A DNA stretch of 44,380 nucleotides from Gemmatimonadota bacterium. Lineage in GTDB: Bacteria; Gemmatimonadota; Gemmatimonadetes; Gemmatimonadales; Gemmatimonadaceae. Where the stretch lies: the NCBI GenBank assembly GCA_003155795.1, contig PMEM01000012.1, positions 55,586-99,965 on the forward strand. The letters are read 5' to 3'. The notes beneath the pieces were generated by a model. It searched no databases. It saw only the letters and a list, made by a program, of their open reading frames with translations, and had not been told where the DNA came from. Position 1 is the first letter of the stretch. Every line of letters begins with the position of its first letter. The translations under genes and the position numbers were made by a program. Of the stretch, positions 41,735 to 44,380 are shown in pieces.

Positions 41735-42196
41735 CTAGCTCGAAGGGAAAAGAGCAATGGCGACATTCGCGGTCGTTACCGAGCTGCAGCCACACGCCGG
41801 ATTCGTTCCGTGCACAATCACAGAGTGGTCGACAGTGACGTACCCTGGTGCGCTCACTTCAAACGTGTAAGTACCGGCGGGGCCAGACAGATCGCACGAG
41901 CCGCTGCACGGCTCCGTGGCCATCACGGGTCCAGTTGCGGTGAGCGTACCGTTGGTAATCGCCGCCCCCGTGGTCGCAGAGGTCAGAACAACTGACAACG
42001 CTCGCGGCTCCGGACACGGCGGCGTCACACACGCAGCGTCCTGGCACCCACCGAGCCCGATGGCGATGACGAGCGCACGCCAAAAGAGCGTCCCGCGCCA
42101 GACGCCGCCCCAGCGACCCTTTGGCGAGGCCTTCGCGTCCAGCGGGGCCGGTTGCGTATCGCGCGTTGCGTACATACTTGTGAGCCTCGTCGCCAT
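41735..42196 (-). CDS. Lipoprotein with a carboxypeptidase-regulatory-like Ig domain
   Basis: 153 residues; the hydrophobic stretch ends with the lipobox LGGC (Cys about 51), so the protein has a long Arg-rich N-terminus before its signal, or the real start is internal. The mature part is one Ig-like domain: LSVVLTSATTGAAITNGTLT, GTYTFEVSAPGYVTVDHSVI and a Cys-rich set (CVTPPC, CSGSC, CGCSS) that probably forms disulphides. Function unknown; attachment or structural roles are usual. Confidence 0.7.
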   Translation of the reverse strand: MATRLTSMYATRDTQPAPLDAKASPKGRWGGVWRGTLFWRALVIAIGLGGCQDAACVTPPCPEPRALSVVLTSATTGAAITNGTLTATGPVMATEPCSGSCDLSGPAGTYTFEVSAPGYVTVDHSVIVHGTNPACGCSSVTTANVAIALFPSS

Positions 42197-42311
42197 CTTG
42201 TATCTGACGTTTAGAGAAGTATGCAGACAAACTGATCAGGGCGCCAGCCCGATGTCGACTGGATGATGAACATCGTGCGTTACGGGTGACCGGACTTACG
42301 ACAGACGCGAA

Positions 42312-42893
42312 TCACCCACCACCCGTTGCTTCGTGGCTGAGCGGTTCCTCGTGGTCACCGGCTGCGTGACGAGCCAGCACATATAGCAGGTCGGAGACTC
42401 GATTGAGGTAGGCGAGCACGTGCGGGTTGGGCGGTTGTCCGGCGTCTGACTGGGCCTGGCACACAACCAGATGCCGCTCGGCGCGCCGCACTGTCGTGCG
42501 AGCCAGGTCCAGGGCCGCCGATGTCGGGTTGGCGCCGGGAACGATGAACACCGGCCGCAACGGTCGCTGCGCCATCAACTCATCGATCAGACTCTCGGTC
42601 CTGGCCACCATCGACGCGATCACCAGCGACACTTCAGGCACCAGCCGGTCACGGGCGTGCGGATTCGCGGCGAGATCCGCAGCAGCCACGAACAGGTCTC
42701 GCTGGATCCTCAAGATCCTCGCCACTAGCACCTGATCGCTGGTGCTGGCGCGGGCCATACCCAGTACGGCGACGGTTTCGTCGAGGCTGCCAAGCGTGTC
42801 GATGAGCGGATCAGCTTTCGAGACGCGCCCGCCAAACAGCAGACCGGTACTTCCATCATCACCGAGTTTGGTGTAGATCCGCGATTCGCTCAT
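42312..42893 (-). CDS. PduO-type cob(I)alamin adenosyltransferase
   Basis: 193 residues from the ATG at 42893, which shares a base with the preceding stop (TGATG). RIYTKLGDDGSTGLLFGGRV is the ATP-binding N-terminus; IDTLGSLDETVAVLGMARAS, FIVPGANPTSAALDLARTTV with RRAERHL and LAYLNRVSDLLYVLARHAAG are the other hallmarks. It makes adenosylcobalamin from reduced cobalamin and ATP. The Asn/Ala of LDELNA is Thr/Val here (LDETVA). The coupled flavin reductase upstream is well suited to supply the cob(I)alamin electron; this is inference. Confidence 0.92.
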   Translation of the reverse strand: MSESRIYTKLGDDGSTGLLFGGRVSKADPLIDTLGSLDETVAVLGMARASTSDQVLVARILRIQRDLFVAAADLAANPHARDRLVPEVSLVIASMVARTESLIDELMAQRPLRPVFIVPGANPTSAALDLARTTVRRAERHLVVCQAQSDAGQPPNPHVLAYLNRVSDLLYVLARHAAGDHEEPLSHEATGGG

Positions 42894-43651
42894 CAATCAT
42901 CTCTCCGTTCGACGGGTGCAGGCGCATGAGCCGTCCAGGGCTGCGGCTCGGTGAAGAATTCTTCAGTATGGATTGCAGCGCGCTCGGCGCCAAGCGCCTC
43001 GGCCACCGCCGCGCAACCGACGACGAATCCGGACGGACCAGAGGCGAACACCTCCCAACCGGTCAGGTCGCCGAATGCGCCGGGAAGCAGGTCCGGTATC
43101 CGTGGGTGCTCGGGTGCGCCGGGATCGCGAGTCAGTGTCAGCAGGTATCGGAAATCGCGACGCGTATTGGCCCAATCCAGCCACCGCGCATGATCGATTG
43201 TGTCGGCGCTGCTGCGCGCCGAGAAGAACAATGTGACCGGGCGCGGCCGCGACGCGTCGAGCAGTGACTCGGCGAGTGCACGCGCCGGAGCCAGCCCCGA
43301 CCCCGCAGCCAGCAGCAGCACCGGTCCCGTCTGATCCGGATCGGGCATGAAAGTCCCGTATGGGCCAGTGAGCGTGACTCCGCTTCCGGCGCGCAGCTGT
43401 TCATGTACCCAGCTGCTGGTCGGACCGTCGGGAACGCGCGTGACCAGCAGGCTTATTCTTCCATCCGAGCGCGGCGCATTGGCCACCGAGTAGGAGCGCA
43501 GCGGCACCTCGTGGAGGCGGTCGCTGAGCTGCACGTACTGCCCGGCCCGGTACGGCATCGCCGCTTCGTCCGGTGCCAGTTGCAACTCGCAGATCACCGG
43601 CGTCACCGATCGGTTGCTCAAGACATGGTACGGAACGTCATGGCTGGACAT
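42893..43651 (-). CDS. FAD/NAD(P)H oxidoreductase of the ferredoxin reductase type
   Basis: 252 residues from the ATG at 43651; an open frame reaches 43729. YRAGQYVQLSDRLHEVPLRS then YSVANAP holds the flavin motif RSYS; GVTLTGPYGTF is the second flavin segment; LLLAAGSGLAPARALAESLL is the nucleotide-binding GSGLAP; and VFASGPSGFVVGCAAVAEAL with HTEEFF closes the domain. No 2Fe-2S cysteines, so it is a stand-alone flavin reductase. The following gene is a cobalamin adenosyltransferase translated from TGATG, so a role as cob(II)alamin reductase is a reasonable guess. Confidence 0.9.
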   Translation of the reverse strand: MSSHDVPYHVLSNRSVTPVICELQLAPDEAAMPYRAGQYVQLSDRLHEVPLRSYSVANAPRSDGRISLLVTRVPDGPTSSWVHEQLRAGSGVTLTGPYGTFMPDPDQTGPVLLLAAGSGLAPARALAESLLDASRPRPVTLFFSARSSADTIDHARWLDWANTRRDFRYLLTLTRDPGAPEHPRIPDLLPGAFGDLTGWEVFASGPSGFVVGCAAVAEALGAERAAIHTEEFFTEPQPWTAHAPAPVERRDD

Positions 43652-43679
43652 GCGCGAAGTCGTGGCGGTAAACGTGCGA

Positions 43680-43877
43680 TCAGTATCCGGTGAATTCTTC
43701 GGTGCGGATGTTGTCTTCGTCGACTTCAAGGGTTGTCAGCAGTGTGCGCATCGCTTTGACCATGCCTTCCGGACCGGACAGGTAATAAACGGGTTTGTGC
43801 AAGTCGGGCACGTATTTCTTCACCATCGTGCCTTTGGCTACCATCTCTTTTCGAATCGGTTTGACATTTGTCTGCAT
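43680..43877 (-). pseudogene. C-terminal remnant of a second FNR-type oxidoreductase
   Basis: 65 residues from an ATG at 43877 with AGGAAG upstream. After a 16-residue lead, VKKYVPDLHKPVYYLSGPEG then MVKAMRTLLTTLEVDEDNIR with TEEFTGY is the final third of an FNR-type oxidoreductase (YYLSGPxGMVxAMRxxL...EEFxGY). The FAD-binding domain and half of the NAD-binding domain are missing. Its base composition is more AT-rich than the intact reductase next to it. A short protein may still be made, since it has a ribosome-binding site and a start. Confidence 0.68.
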
Positions 43878-44075
43878 GCCGTATTCTTCCTGTTCAAGTT
43901 CATTGCACGATCCTGGTTGCCGCCAGCGTAATGCGGAGCACGACGATGCCATGAACATACCTCGGCGGCTGATAAATCAGTTACCGCAGCATGCCCTGCG
44001 CCGAATCGACGGCCATCGCCGTCCCCGGCGTGCGGGCGGCTATCCCACTAACTGGCATATCGTTGGCCACCGAGC

Positions 44076-44104
44076 TTGATCGGTGTCAGTGGGTCGGGTA
44101 CACT
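44076..44104 (+). promoter_or_regulatory. Sigma-70-type promoter of the thiamine-binding gene
   Basis: TTGATC (44076-44081) and TACACT (44099-44104) are spaced by 17 bp, 38 bases before the ATG at 44142. Confidence 0.55.
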
Positions 44105-44141
44105 GCACACATCTACACTTTGCGTAGAAAGGAGAACGAAT

Positions 44142-44380
44142 ATGCTGGTCGCATTTTCCGTCTGGCCGAGCGGTGGACCAGGCAGCGACTCCGGACACGA
44201 TGCCATCGCGGCGGCAGTCAGAGTGGTGCGCGCTTCGGGACTTCCGAATCGCACCGACGCAATGTTCACGACGATTGAAGGCGAGTGGGGCGAGGTCTTT
44301 GACGTGATTCATCGAGCGACCGACGCCGTGTTGGCGTACGGAACGCGCGTCGACTTGGGAAACGACGGGATGGGCATCGT
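44142..44380 (+). CDS. Thiamine-binding (MTH1187/YkoF) family protein, partial
   Basis: 79 residues visible from the ATG at 44142 (AAAGGAG seven bases upstream) to the window end. MLVAFSVWPSGGPGSDSGHD, AIAAAVRVVRASGLPNRTDA, MFTTIEGEWGEVFDVIHRAT and DAVLAYGTRVDLGND match the small ferredoxin-fold proteins (MTH1187, YkoF) that bind thiamine-like molecules. The C-terminus is outside the window. Confidence 0.88.
   Translation, partial: MLVAFSVWPSGGPGSDSGHDAIAAAVRVVRASGLPNRTDAMFTTIEGEWGEVFDVIHRATDAVLAYGTRVDLGNDGMGI

Noticed and set aside
43959-44070. A minus-strand frame with PVSGIAARTPGTAMAV before a stop
   Set aside because: It looks coding in composition but has no start and no family I can name; too weak for a feature.
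1-44380. CRISPR arrays, phage genes or insertion sequences
   Set aside because: No regularly spaced repeats, no cas, integrase or transposase genes were seen in any frame.

Overview
The window reads as a piece of a high-GC, Gram-negative chromosome, most likely from Gemmatimonadota. This is an inference from gene content: many signal peptides and lipoboxes, two large secreted M28 peptidases, an S10 peptidase, a SARP/BTAD regulator fused to a TolB-like domain and TPRs, and a very large carboxypeptidase-regulatory-domain TonB receptor coupled to a beta-propeller protein. No phage, insertion sequence or CRISPR array was seen, and no rRNA or tRNA gene.

Layout. Bases 1-5,500 are mostly minus strand: the start of a ribosomal protein S4 gene, a MerR regulator with a small Cys-Cys protein behind a textbook MerR-type promoter, an L,D-transpeptidase, an alpha/beta hydrolase, a DUF4440 protein and a two-lobed retropepsin-like lipoprotein. 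Bases 5,600-19,750 are mostly plus strand: two M28 peptidases, an ArsR cluster, a tandem cupredoxin lipoprotein, an S10 peptidase, a BCP peroxiredoxin, a ChaN-like lipoprotein, a PQQ sugar dehydrogenase, and a bacterial eRF1-like (baeRF) protein behind a consensus sigma-54 promoter. Bases 20,024-25,606 form a signalling cluster: a GAF-PAS histidine kinase, a 50-residue membrane protein, a receiver protein whose phospho-acceptor Asp is Glu, a two-ATPase KaiC-like protein translationally coupled to it, and a GAF histidine kinase. TrpS follows. Bases 26,900-27,600 are a graveyard of truncated genes. Bases 27,700-36,470 hold a DUF4242 protein, a conserved lipoprotein divergent from a SARP-TolB-TPR regulator, an aspartylglucosaminidase-CutC pair, two VOC proteins, a bPH2/zinc-ribbon protein, a PspC protein and an NmrA protein. 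Bases 36,493-41,655 are a TonB-receptor/beta-propeller operon. The end holds a PduO-type adenosyltransferase with a flavin reductase, and the start of a thiamine-binding (MTH1187/YkoF) protein.

Two themes stand out. First, the KaiC-like cluster looks like a coherent, poorly described signalling module. Second, at least nine gene remnants (SRPBCC, TfoX-N, YCII/ECF42, M28 tail, CDP-alcohol phosphatidyltransferase, retropepsin, lipocalin-like, quinone oxidoreductase, FNR tail) lie between intact genes. Many are cut at one end, and two pairs of truncated reading frames abut, which suggests repeated small deletions. All functions are read from motifs by eye; no database search was run.
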